Positions 1-7,985 of a stretch of DNA of 64,000 bases are shown piece after piece. Source of the stretch: an uncultured Anaerococcus sp. (GTDB taxonomy: Bacteria; Bacillota; Clostridia; Tissierellales; Peptoniphilaceae). Numbering within the stretch: the stretch's first letter is position 1; the number at the start of each line of letters is the position of its first letter. The stretch is taken from positions 1 through 64,000 of the forward strand of contig NZ_CALTSY010000004.1 of the NCBI RefSeq assembly GCF_943908415.1, written 5' to 3'. The position numbers and the translations under genes are program-made. The notes beneath the pieces are model-generated. The model was not told the origin of the DNA, did not search any database, and saw nothing but the letters and a program-made list of their open reading frames with translations.

Positions 1-80
1 TTATTCAATCATAAAAGCTTTGTTTGATTCAAGCTCTTCATTTACATCAACTTTAACTGTCAATGCGTGATTTATTTCTC

Positions 81-135
81 GGCCGTTCCGTCCTGCGACC
101 ACTCCGTGGAGGGTCCTCTATTGGCCGGACTGGCC
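81..135. repeat. GC-rich dispersed repeat, copy near the left edge
   Basis: A GC-rich island in AT-rich DNA, related to the repeat family around the tRNA genes at 50.7-51.6 kb. It shares the hairpin ccac-tcc-gtgg, the adjoining gagggtcct, and a ggccgga arm. Here it lies downstream of three leftward promoters, so it would be transcribed as part of a leader. A short open frame to the left (stop at 1-3) begins next to it but has no start codon. Confidence 0.75.
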
Positions 136-159
136 TATTTATAATCGTCCTTTTTTAAG

Positions 160-300
160 AAATCAACTTGGATAAGTTGTCTAAACTTATATAAAGTTTA
201 TTTAAGGTTGATTATGTTTTGTGTTTACATAATCATTGATATTAAATTTCATTTTAGATGTATTAAACATCTGGTTCAATATGTCGTTTGTTTTAACGAC
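160..300 (-). other. Hairpin-rich leader of a leftward transcript
   Basis: Read on the minus strand from the start predicted for the leftmost promoter (about 300), the sequence contains four perfect short inverted repeats and one at the very 5' end: 283-300 (GTCGTT arms, 6 bp), 256-272 (6 bp), 210-234 (7 bp), 182-200 (7 bp) and 164-179 (6 bp). No gene fits in 1-524. A string of small hairpins after strong promoters is typical of a structured precursor RNA leader. The transcript's main product would lie left of the window. The hairpins are seen; the leader role is inferred. Confidence 0.5.
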
Positions 301-306
301 TTTATT

Positions 307-335
307 AGTCTACCATTTAATTTTTAGCTTGTCAA
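307..335 (-). promoter_or_regulatory. SigA-type promoter, tandem copy 1 (closest to target)
   Basis: On the minus strand TTGACA (335-330), a 17-bp spacer and TAGACT (312-307), followed by ATAAAGTCG at the expected start. It is one of three similar promoters spaced about 90 bp apart and all firing leftward. Confidence 0.75.
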
Positions 336-402
336 ATATTTTTAAAATATTTTTTAAAAAACTTTGACTTGCTTTTGCAAATTAAGTGTTTCGACTTTAT
401 AT

Positions 403-431
403 AGTCTACCACCTTTTCAAGAATGTGTCAA
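403..431 (-). promoter_or_regulatory. SigA-type promoter, tandem copy 2
   Basis: On the minus strand TTGACA (431-426), a 17-bp spacer and TAGACT (408-403), followed by ATATAAAGTCG. The -35, -10 and start-region motif match copy 1, so the two arose by duplication or are under the same selection. Confidence 0.75.
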
Positions 432-488
432 GACTTTTTTTAAATTATTTTAATCGCCTTTTACATGTCTTTGGTGTCGACTTTTACT

Positions 489-516
489 ATTATACAGACT
501 TTAATTTTATTGTCAA
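489..516 (-). promoter_or_regulatory. SigA-type promoter, tandem copy 3 (distal)
   Basis: On the minus strand TTGACA (516-511), a 16-bp spacer and a perfect TATAAT (494-489), followed by AGTAAAAGTCG. It lies directly after the stop codon of the FAD-dependent dehydrogenase gene, in the same direction. Confidence 0.75.
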
Positions 517-524
517 TACTTTTT

Positions 525-2078
525 TTAATTTTTCATTCTTAGAATATTCTCTGCTGCCTTTATACCATCTACTGCTGATGATACTATGCCTCCAGAATAT
601 CCGCTTCCTTCTCCTACTAAATATAAATTATCAAGATTAATAGCTTTACTATCACTATCTCTAAGCATCCTTATAGGGGATGATGATCTAGTTTCTGCTG
701 CTGATAGTATTGCATCATCATGGCTAAATCCTTCTAATCTATTTCCCATGTATTCAATAGCTTTAATAATCATTTCATCTATTTGCTCTGGGTATATTTC
801 TCTTAAATTTGATAATTTATAAGAAGATTCTACCGATGGTTTTATCTCGCCTATTTTTTCGCTGACTTTATTGTTTTTAAAATCTACATATCTTTGTACC
901 GGAACTTTTCCTTCTCCTAATTCAAATGTTTTCTTTTCAATTTCTCTTTGAAATCTCATGCCATCAAGAAGATTTCTTCCGTAAATATCTTCTCCTATAG
1001 TTACAATTATTGCAGAATTTGAATTTTCTCCATCTCGATTATGATAACTCATACCATTTACACAAGTCATCCCTTCTTCACTTGATGCATTTACTACATA
1101 TCCACCTGGACACATGCAAAAAGTATAAGCTGATAGGCCACTTTCCTTATCATTATATGAAAGATTATAGGACGCTGCTGGAAGTGTATTACCTTCTATA
1201 TCGGTATTTTTTCCATTATATTGGGCATTATTTATACTCTTTCTTTTATGTTCAATCCTAAATCCTACAGCAAAATTTTTATTTTCCATGGAAATTTTAT
1301 CACTAAGCATATTAAAACTATCTCTTGCAGAGTGGCCTAAGGCTAATACATACGCACCGCTCTCATAGCTTTTTCCATTTATTATAAGTTTTGTAACTTT
1401 GTCATCTTGAATTTCTAAATCTTCTAATTTATGAGAAAAATAAAATTCTCCACCTAAACTTTGAATTTCTTTTCTCATATTTATAATCACTTCTCTTAGT
1501 AAATCTGTACCTATATGGGGTTTCGCATCAATCATTATGTCATCTGGTGCACCATGTTTGTGAAAAGTTTCTAAGACTAATCTAACTCTCGGATCTTTGC
1601 TTCTTGCTGTAAGTTTTCCGTCTGAATATGTTCCAGCTCCTCCTTCTCCAAATTGGATATTGCTATCTGGATTAAGCTTGCCACCATTTTTAAAATCTTC
1701 TATAGATTTTATCCTATCTTCTATAGCTTCTCCTCTTTCATAAACTTTAACTTTCACTCCATTTTGTGCCAGTACATAGGCAGTAAATAAGCCTGATGGT
1801 CCTGAACCTATAATAGATACGTCCGCTGGAGGGTTGTTTATTTCTATGTTAGATTGTATAAATTCAAATCTATCTGCACCTTTTATTCTTTTAAGTTCCT
1901 TATCGGATGGATCTATATCTACTAAAACCTGATATGAAAACTTTATTCCCTTTCTAGAATCTATAGACTTTCTATATATTTCAAAATCAAAATCATCTTT
2001 TTTTATTAATTTTCCTATTTTTCTTTTTAGCTTATCTGTATTATCTGATTCTAGAATAATATTGCTAATTATTATCAT
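525..2078 (-). CDS. FAD-dependent dehydrogenase (COG2509 type)
   Basis: A 517-residue flavoprotein. Residues 1-85 form an alpha/beta N-terminal domain typical of COG2509 proteins. An FAD-binding Rossmann motif GSGPSG follows at 91-96, then an acidic/glycine segment (FGEGGAGTYSDGKL). The C-terminus has a second FAD contact, VGEGSGYSGGI. Length and order match the uncharacterised COG2509 family, whose reaction and acceptor are unknown, so no substrate can be assigned. The start is supported by AGAGGA 6 bases upstream. It follows a TPR gene, but a terminator lies between them, so it may depend on read-through or a promoter inside that gene. Confidence 0.85.
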   Translation of the reverse strand: MIIISNIILESDNTDKLKRKIGKLIKKDDFDFEIYRKSIDSRKGIKFSYQVLVDIDPSDKELKRIKGADRFEFIQSNIEINNPPADVSIIGSGPSGLFTAYVLAQNGVKVKVYERGEAIEDRIKSIEDFKNGGKLNPDSNIQFGEGGAGTYSDGKLTARSKDPRVRLVLETFHKHGAPDDIMIDAKPHIGTDLLREVIINMRKEIQSLGGEFYFSHKLEDLEIQDDKVTKLIINGKSYESGAYVLALGHSARDSFNMLSDKISMENKNFAVGFRIEHKRKSINNAQYNGKNTDIEGNTLPAASYNLSYNDKESGLSAYTFCMCPGGYVVNASSEEGMTCVNGMSYHNRDGENSNSAIIVTIGEDIYGRNLLDGMRFQREIEKKTFELGEGKVPVQRYVDFKNNKVSEKIGEIKPSVESSYKLSNLREIYPEQIDEMIIKAIEYMGNRLEGFSHDDAILSAAETRSSSPIRMLRDSDSKAINLDNLYLVGEGSGYSGGIVSSAVDGIKAAENILRMKN

Positions 2079-2095
2079 AATTCCTCTTTTTAATA

Positions 2096-2119
2096 ATTAA
2101 AAAGACCTCGAAAGGTCTT
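2096..2119 (-). terminator. Intrinsic terminator after the TPR gene
   Basis: Minus-strand hairpin AAGACCT-TTCG-AGGTCTT followed by TTT and AT-rich sequence. Its 5' arm overlaps the TPR gene stop codon. The T-run is short, so it may be leaky and allow expression of the next gene. Confidence 0.7.
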
Positions 2120-3215
2120 ATATTTCAAATTGTTCTTTAATTGTAAGTAGGTTTTCTCTTATCTCATCACTCAAATCATCAAAACTAAGTAGTTCATCAA
2201 TCTCTTCCTTAGCTTTTGGATAATTTCCTAAAGTAAGATTTATTTGAATTTTATTATAAGCAAGTCTTGGATCTGATGGATATTTAGCTAGACCCTCATC
2301 TATTAAAGTTAAAGCTTCAATATGTCTACCACTGGCATATAAAGAAATTGCATAATCATTATATAATTCTCTAAACTCAGCTCCAGCATCTAGAGAATTT
2401 TCAAAAGCCATTATAGAATTTTCATATTGCTCTATATTTTGATAGGCTACTCCTAGATAATAATAGGCATCCGCTCTTTTTTTGTTAGAAAGCAGTCCAG
2501 TTAGCTTTTTAATAGCTTCATTGTAATTTCCCTTGCCTATAAAATATAGGGATTCTTCAATCTCAGCATTATCATTGATTTCAGTTAGTTTATCTCTAAT
2601 CTCATCACGGGCTTCATCAGCGACTGTTTTTTGTAAGGCTTTATTATAATAATTACGAGCCTTTATATATTCACCTAAATTTGTATATATATTGCCTAGT
2701 TCATAATATGCTATGGCAAAATCATCGTCCTTATTTAATATATCTTGTAAGATATCTAAAGCTTGTCTGATAAAGTCTTCTTTAAATTCATTTTCTACTT
2801 CGAAGGCTCTAGGCCAAAGTAGCCTAGCAAATAGATAAGCGTTATAGTTATCAGAAGGATTAAGTATATAGCCTGCTCTAAGCAAAAGTAGGGCCTTATT
2901 AATGTCTTCATCTGCAAAATTTAAAGCAGTGGATGATGTATATTTGCTTATATCAGCTATATAATTGGCTAGTATACTCTTATATTCTTCTGCATGTATA
3001 AAGTCTGGATCTGCCCCTATATTTATTAGCATTCCTTGAAGAAAATTTTCTAAATTTATTTTCTCATCCATGGATCCAGACAAAATTCCTTCTTGCATAT
3101 CATTTACATATATAGGTAGGGGTAAATCATTTAGCAAATCATAATCAGCATCTTCTTTTAAATCAAGATAAGCTAAATTATTTGTGAATTTTATAAAATA
3201 ATTATCTAATCTCAT
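2118..3215 (-). CDS. Tetratricopeptide-repeat protein
   Basis: A 365-residue protein without signal peptide or membrane segment. From about residue 145 to the end it consists of degenerate 34-residue TPR units, recognisable from the A-Y-Y-LG..Y and A..YN-AL spacing (for example around 165-200, 245-280 and 310-345). TPRs mediate protein-protein contacts; the partner is unknown. The N-terminal 140 residues are acidic and not recognised. It starts one base after the stop of the membrane-protein gene and has a strong GGGGGT site, so it is translated in one operon with that gene and argS. Confidence 0.8.
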   Translation of the reverse strand: MRLDNYFIKFTNNLAYLDLKEDADYDLLNDLPLPIYVNDMQEGILSGSMDEKINLENFLQGMLINIGADPDFIHAEEYKSILANYIADISKYTSSTALNFADEDINKALLLLRAGYILNPSDNYNAYLFARLLWPRAFEVENEFKEDFIRQALDILQDILNKDDDFAIAYYELGNIYTNLGEYIKARNYYNKALQKTVADEARDEIRDKLTEINDNAEIEESLYFIGKGNYNEAIKKLTGLLSNKKRADAYYYLGVAYQNIEQYENSIMAFENSLDAGAEFRELYNDYAISLYASGRHIEALTLIDEGLAKYPSDPRLAYNKIQINLTLGNYPKAKEEIDELLSFDDLSDEIRENLLTIKEQFEI

Positions 3216-3920
3216 CTAATACCCCCTCATAAATTTTCTTTGCCTATAAGAATGGTGATCCAGATATTTGAATAAATGACCTCTTATAACATAAAAGAAT
3301 GTTTCTATTAAGCCCAATATCAAAACATATCCCGCTCTATTTAATCCCATTGGTAGGCTATAGGTATAAACATAGTTTATATAAAATTCTATAAAGATAA
3401 ATATAAATGTGAATAAACCATATGTTAGTATATTATCACATACGAACTTTGCAGATTGTTTAAGTGCCTCAAATCCAGTTTTGCCATTTATATAAATCTC
3501 TTCTACTAGGGCTGACATGGCAAATTTAAATAAGAATAGTAATATAGCGTATATATTATATGGCATACCTGTACCAATTAGTCTAAGGACCATCTCTACT
3601 AGGTATACATAAAAAATTGTAGCTAATACTGGTTGCCAAAAATTAGTTAGAGAATTTCCAATAGATTTCTTTCCAGAATTGCCATAAACAACAAAAGATT
3701 TTAAGGCCTGAATTACAAAGCTAAGCAAAGCCGCATCTAAAAAGTAATTTACAAGACCTTCTAGCATATTGCCACCAAACATACCTATAAATCTATAATT
3801 TTCAAAAAAAGCTCTGATAAGTATCACAATAAAAGCAACGTATACTTTATTGATCTTAGAGAAGCTTTCCTTAAAGGCCTTGCTATATACTTCCAAAAAG
3901 TCTTTTAGCCTATCATTCAT
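3216..3920 (-). CDS. Multi-pass membrane protein, function unknown
   Basis: A 234-residue protein with about five or six hydrophobic helices (around 25-40, 58-75, 95-115, 120-140, 165-185 and 195-215) and a basic C-terminal tail (YRQRKFMRGY). I do not recognise the family; the layout resembles small integral membrane proteins of Firmicutes that lack catalytic motifs. Its ATG overlaps the argS stop by one base (TAATG), indicating translational coupling, and the TPR gene follows directly. The three genes form one transcription unit, but argS need not say anything about the role of this protein. Confidence 0.7.
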   Translation of the reverse strand: MNDRLKDFLEVYSKAFKESFSKINKVYVAFIVILIRAFFENYRFIGMFGGNMLEGLVNYFLDAALLSFVIQALKSFVVYGNSGKKSIGNSLTNFWQPVLATIFYVYLVEMVLRLIGTGMPYNIYAILLFLFKFAMSALVEEIYINGKTGFEALKQSAKFVCDNILTYGLFTFIFIFIEFYINYVYTYSLPMGLNRAGYVLILGLIETFFYVIRGHLFKYLDHHSYRQRKFMRGY

Positions 3921-5617
3921 TACATCTTCTCCACAGTCTTGATACCTAATAAAGATAAACCTGATTTGATAACAATGGCTGTTGCATAAGTTAATGCTAA
4001 TCTTTCGTTTTTGATATCTTCATCATCTACCATTATTTGAGATGAGTTATAGAACTTATTAAAGGCTTGGGCAATTTCTGTAATATGACGAGTTACTATT
4101 GAAGGTTCATATTTTTCACGTGCTCTTGAAATAGATTCGGCAAAACCTGCTAAAGTTTTTACTAGATTGAACTCCTCGTCTGTAGTCAAGTTATTAAAGT
4201 TTACTTTATCGAAGTTTTCCACGCCTGATTTTCTTAAAACAGACTTAGCTCTAGCATAAGTGTATTGGACATATGGGCCTGTTTCTCCATCAAAGTTTAG
4301 TACCTCATCCCAATCAAATACATAGTCTTTTATCCTACTGTTATAAAGTTCTTGGAATTTTACTGCACCTATCCCAATAATCTTAGAAGTTTCGTCGATA
4401 TCTTTGATACCATTAGTTCTTTCTATCATGATAGACTTAGTCTTATCAATCGCTTTATTTAAAACATCTTCTAAAAAGACTACTTGTCCCTTACGAGTAG
4501 ACATAGTTTGATCTTTAAGACTTACCATACCAAATGCTATATGAATATTGTCATCCCACCATTCATATCCCATTAATTCTAAGATCTTTCTAAGTTGTTG
4601 GTAATGTAAGTTTTGTTGAGTAGCTACTACATAAATATTTTTTGTAAAGCCATATTTTTCCTTACGGTTAATAGCTGTACCAATATCACGAGTAATATAT
4701 GAACTTGAACCATTACTCTTTATAATAATTGCAGGGGTCAAATCATATGGACTCAAATCAACAATTTGCGCTCCATCACTTTCTACTAAGAGATTTTTCT
4801 CTCTAAGCAAGTCTAAAGTTTTCGGTATATATCTTGAGTTATAGCTTTCTCCATTAAAGTTATCAAAGTTTATGTCTAAGAGATCATAAACTCTTTCAAA
4901 TTCTTTTAAGGATATATCCTTAAACCATTGCCATAATTTAGTAGCTTCTTCTTCGCCCTCTTCAAGATTTTTAAATTCAGCCCTGGCCGCATCCATCATA
5001 TCAGGTTTTTCGCTAGCCTCACTGTTATATCTTACATATAATTTTAAAAGCTCATTTATAGGATCTGCATTTATAGCTTCTTGATCGCCCCAAAGTTTAA
5101 AGGCAGCAATCATTGTTCCAAATTGTGTACCATAATCTCCAAGATAGTTAGTAGCTATAACTTCGTAGCCTAAAAACTCATGGATATTACGTATTGCATC
5201 TCCAATAACAGTTGATCTAATATGACCTATATGGAATGGCTTTGCAATATTAACTGAAGAAAAATCTATAACAATTGTCTTGCCAGCTCCTTCTCTAGTT
5301 TTACCAAATTCCTCTTTTTTATCTAAAATTTCATTTAACACTTCATTTTGATAGAAATTTCTATCCACAAAAAAGTTTAGATAAGCATTTAGATTCTCAA
5401 TTTTAGTAAATCCATCTATATCTAGGTTTTCACTTAAATCACTTGCTATAATAGCTGGATTTTTTCTTAAAGTTTTAGCTAGGCTAAAGCAAGGGAAGGA
5501 ATAATCCCCCATGTCATCTTGGGGTGGAATTTCTATTAAATTGTAAACCTCATCATAGGTTAAGCCTAAATCTTTTTTTTCTAGTTCTTTTGCAATTAAT
5601 TCTTTAAAATCTTTCAT
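3920..5617 (-). CDS. argS: Arginyl-tRNA synthetase
   Basis: A class I aminoacyl-tRNA synthetase that charges tRNA-Arg. An ATG ten codons upstream (5647) is open, but AGGAGG lies 6 bases before 5617, so translation begins at MKDFKELI and gives 565 residues, normal for ArgS. Seen in order: the N-terminal additional domain (1-105), the HIGH signature in FHIGHIRST with the preceding KPFH, the catalytic Rossmann fold, the KMSK-like MSTRKGQ loop, and the anticodon-binding DALR helical domain with a C-terminal ..LLGI..VEKM end. With the corrected start there are 22 bases between it and mutS2 rather than an overlap. Confidence 0.97.
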   Translation of the reverse strand: MKDFKELIAKELEKKDLGLTYDEVYNLIEIPPQDDMGDYSFPCFSLAKTLRKNPAIIASDLSENLDIDGFTKIENLNAYLNFFVDRNFYQNEVLNEILDKKEEFGKTREGAGKTIVIDFSSVNIAKPFHIGHIRSTVIGDAIRNIHEFLGYEVIATNYLGDYGTQFGTMIAAFKLWGDQEAINADPINELLKLYVRYNSEASEKPDMMDAARAEFKNLEEGEEEATKLWQWFKDISLKEFERVYDLLDINFDNFNGESYNSRYIPKTLDLLREKNLLVESDGAQIVDLSPYDLTPAIIIKSNGSSSYITRDIGTAINRKEKYGFTKNIYVVATQQNLHYQQLRKILELMGYEWWDDNIHIAFGMVSLKDQTMSTRKGQVVFLEDVLNKAIDKTKSIMIERTNGIKDIDETSKIIGIGAVKFQELYNSRIKDYVFDWDEVLNFDGETGPYVQYTYARAKSVLRKSGVENFDKVNFNNLTTDEEFNLVKTLAGFAESISRAREKYEPSIVTRHITEIAQAFNKFYNSSQIMVDDEDIKNERLALTYATAIVIKSGLSLLGIKTVEKM

Positions 5618-5639
5618 TAATCCTCCTGCCTTGCTGATT

Positions 5640-7985
5640 TTATTCAAAGCTAACTATAGTTACGCCATAGCCGCCTTCTTTATCATCACCTAATCTAAAG
5701 TCAGCAATTCTTGTATCGTTTTTTAAATTTTCTGTAACTCCATTTATTAAAGCTCCAGTGCCCTTACCGTGAATAATCTTTGCCTTAGATAAACCTGCAA
5801 GCATTGCATCATCCAAATACTTATCCAAATTTCTCATGGCATCATCGTATCTTTGGCCACGTAAGTCTAGGGTTGGAGATATGTTCATCGCTTTTTTAGC
5901 ACTATACACTTTCTGGACATTCTTTTCCGTTTTGTCTTCACTTTCAACTTTTGTGACATTTTTGATATTGGAATCCATTTTAAGGATACCCATTTGAAGT
6001 TTTATATTACCCTTATCATCTGGTGTGGATATAACTTCGGCTCTTTCATTTAAGCCTTCAATTATTACTATATCACCTAAGTTTAATTCTTCTGGTACAG
6101 AACTAGATCTTCCAATCTTAAGATTTTTACCCTTACGTTCAATCTTATTATCTTTATATCTATTTCTAATATTATTAAGACTTCTATCTATATCTGAAGT
6201 ATTAGCATTTTTGCTTTTCTTGGCTTCTTTAAGCATAGCTTGAGATTCATTATTGGCTTTTTCTAAAATTGCATTAGCCTTATCTTCTGCTTGTCTTATA
6301 ATATCAGCTTGTTTTTTGTCTACTTCTTTTGACTTTTCTTCAAGCTCTCTTTTTATATTTCTTATTTCTTTTTTATAATTATCTATTTCTTGATTTTTAG
6401 CTTCTAATTCTTCCTTATCTTCCTCTATTTGCTCTAAGATCTTGTTTACATTTTTAGTATCTTCTCCAAGTAGGCTTTGAGCGTTTTCTAGTATATCATC
6501 TTTTAGTCCAAGCCTTCTTGATATTTCAAAAGCGTTAGACTTACCAGGTGTACCTATTTCAAGTTTATAGGTTGGTGATAAGGTATTTACATCGAATTCT
6601 ACTGAAGCATTCATTACACCTTCTGTTTCAACAGCATAATATTTTAGCTCACTGTAATGTGTAGTTGCAAAGGTCATTACATCTTTTTTTCTCAAATAGT
6701 CTAATATAGAGATAGCGAGAGCAGCTCCTTCTACTGGATCTGTTCCTGAACCTACTTCATCTAATAATACTAGAGATTTTTCACTTGCCTGTTCAGTTAT
6801 ATGAACTATCTTAGTTAGAGATGCTGAAAAAGTAGATAGACTCATTTCTATAGACTGAGTATCTCCAATGTCTACAAATATATCATCAAATACATTTACC
6901 AAACTATTCTCATCTGCTGGTATGTAAAGGCCTGTTTGAGCCATAAGGCTTATAAGACCTACCGTCTTAAGAGAGACTGTCTTACCACCTGTGTTTGGCC
7001 CTGTAATTATCAAAGTCTTATACTCCCCACCAATAGCTACATCTATGGGTACAACTTTGCCCTTTAAAAGAGGATGGCGTGCTTGATTTAATCTTATAAT
7101 CTTATCAGTATTTATTTTAGGTTTTGTATATTCATTATTTATTGCAAATTTTGCCTTAGCTGCTAAGAAATCAATTCTTGAAATAATCTTCTGATTTTCT
7201 AAGATTTCTACATCAAATTCTTCGACAAACCTTGATAGTCTATCTAGAATCCTTCTAATCTCATCTTCTTCCTTAAGCTCCAAGTCCTTTAGCTGATTAT
7301 TGAGTTCTACAATTGCTGAAGGCTCTACAAATATAGTGTTCCCACTAGAGCTCTTATCATGGATAATACCTCCAATTATAGACTTTTTATTTGTCTTAAC
7401 CGGAACTACATAACGACCGTCTCTAATGGATACTACCTTATCTTGTAGGGCATCATCGTATTTGGAATTTGTAATATATGAATTGAGCTTATTCTTTATA
7501 TCAGCTTCTTTACGATCTTTTTGACGTCGTATATTCCTTAGCTGGCTTGATGCATTGTCTGCTATCTCATCTTCACTAATTATAGAACGCTCTATTTCAT
7601 TTTTAATAAAGTCATTGGTAGAAATTCTATCAAAGAGATCCTTTATATAAGGCTCTTCGATTTCTTTACCATATTCTTTAAGGTACTCTGATACTCTTAG
7701 TAAATCATTGATTTTCAAGAGTTCGAAGGGTTCAAGTACACCATTTTTTCTAACATAAGTAATAATATCAGAAAAATCGTATAAACCAAAAAGATCTATA
7801 TTCCCAAATCTGCTAATAACTCCTACCATTTGTGCTAAGGACTCTAACTCTTCATTTATTTCTTCATGGTCAGTTAGAGGTAATAGATTTAGTATTTGAT
7901 TTTTCACTACATTAGAACGGGCTTCTTTGGCTAGCTTTTCTAAAATCTTTTTATATTCTAAAACTTCTAAAGTTCTTTCTTGCAT
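5640..7985 (-). CDS. mutS2: MutS2 family ATPase with Smr domain
   Basis: A 781-residue MutS2. Known roles are suppression of homologous recombination and, in Bacillus, rescue of collided ribosomes. Seen: MutS core and clamp helices (1-300), Walker A GPNTGGKT, Walker B LVLLDEVGSGTDP, a long charged coiled coil (about 510-620), a KOW-like strand region, and a C-terminal Smr nuclease domain with LDLRGQR and the HGKGTGAL motif. The N-terminal mismatch-recognition domain of MutS is absent, as expected. Its ATG overlaps the stop of the U32 gene (TAATG), so translation is probably coupled. Confidence 0.96.
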   Translation of the reverse strand: MQERTLEVLEYKKILEKLAKEARSNVVKNQILNLLPLTDHEEINEELESLAQMVGVISRFGNIDLFGLYDFSDIITYVRKNGVLEPFELLKINDLLRVSEYLKEYGKEIEEPYIKDLFDRISTNDFIKNEIERSIISEDEIADNASSQLRNIRRQKDRKEADIKNKLNSYITNSKYDDALQDKVVSIRDGRYVVPVKTNKKSIIGGIIHDKSSSGNTIFVEPSAIVELNNQLKDLELKEEDEIRRILDRLSRFVEEFDVEILENQKIISRIDFLAAKAKFAINNEYTKPKINTDKIIRLNQARHPLLKGKVVPIDVAIGGEYKTLIITGPNTGGKTVSLKTVGLISLMAQTGLYIPADENSLVNVFDDIFVDIGDTQSIEMSLSTFSASLTKIVHITEQASEKSLVLLDEVGSGTDPVEGAALAISILDYLRKKDVMTFATTHYSELKYYAVETEGVMNASVEFDVNTLSPTYKLEIGTPGKSNAFEISRRLGLKDDILENAQSLLGEDTKNVNKILEQIEEDKEELEAKNQEIDNYKKEIRNIKRELEEKSKEVDKKQADIIRQAEDKANAILEKANNESQAMLKEAKKSKNANTSDIDRSLNNIRNRYKDNKIERKGKNLKIGRSSSVPEELNLGDIVIIEGLNERAEVISTPDDKGNIKLQMGILKMDSNIKNVTKVESEDKTEKNVQKVYSAKKAMNISPTLDLRGQRYDDAMRNLDKYLDDAMLAGLSKAKIIHGKGTGALINGVTENLKNDTRIADFRLGDDKEGGYGVTIVSFE

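Noticed and set aside
1..75. Open frame of about 25 codons on the minus strand ending with TAA at 1-3
   Set aside because: It has no start codon before an in-frame stop inside the neighbouring repeat, and it lies in a hairpin-rich, strongly transcribed leader. Too short to call a gene or a pseudogene.
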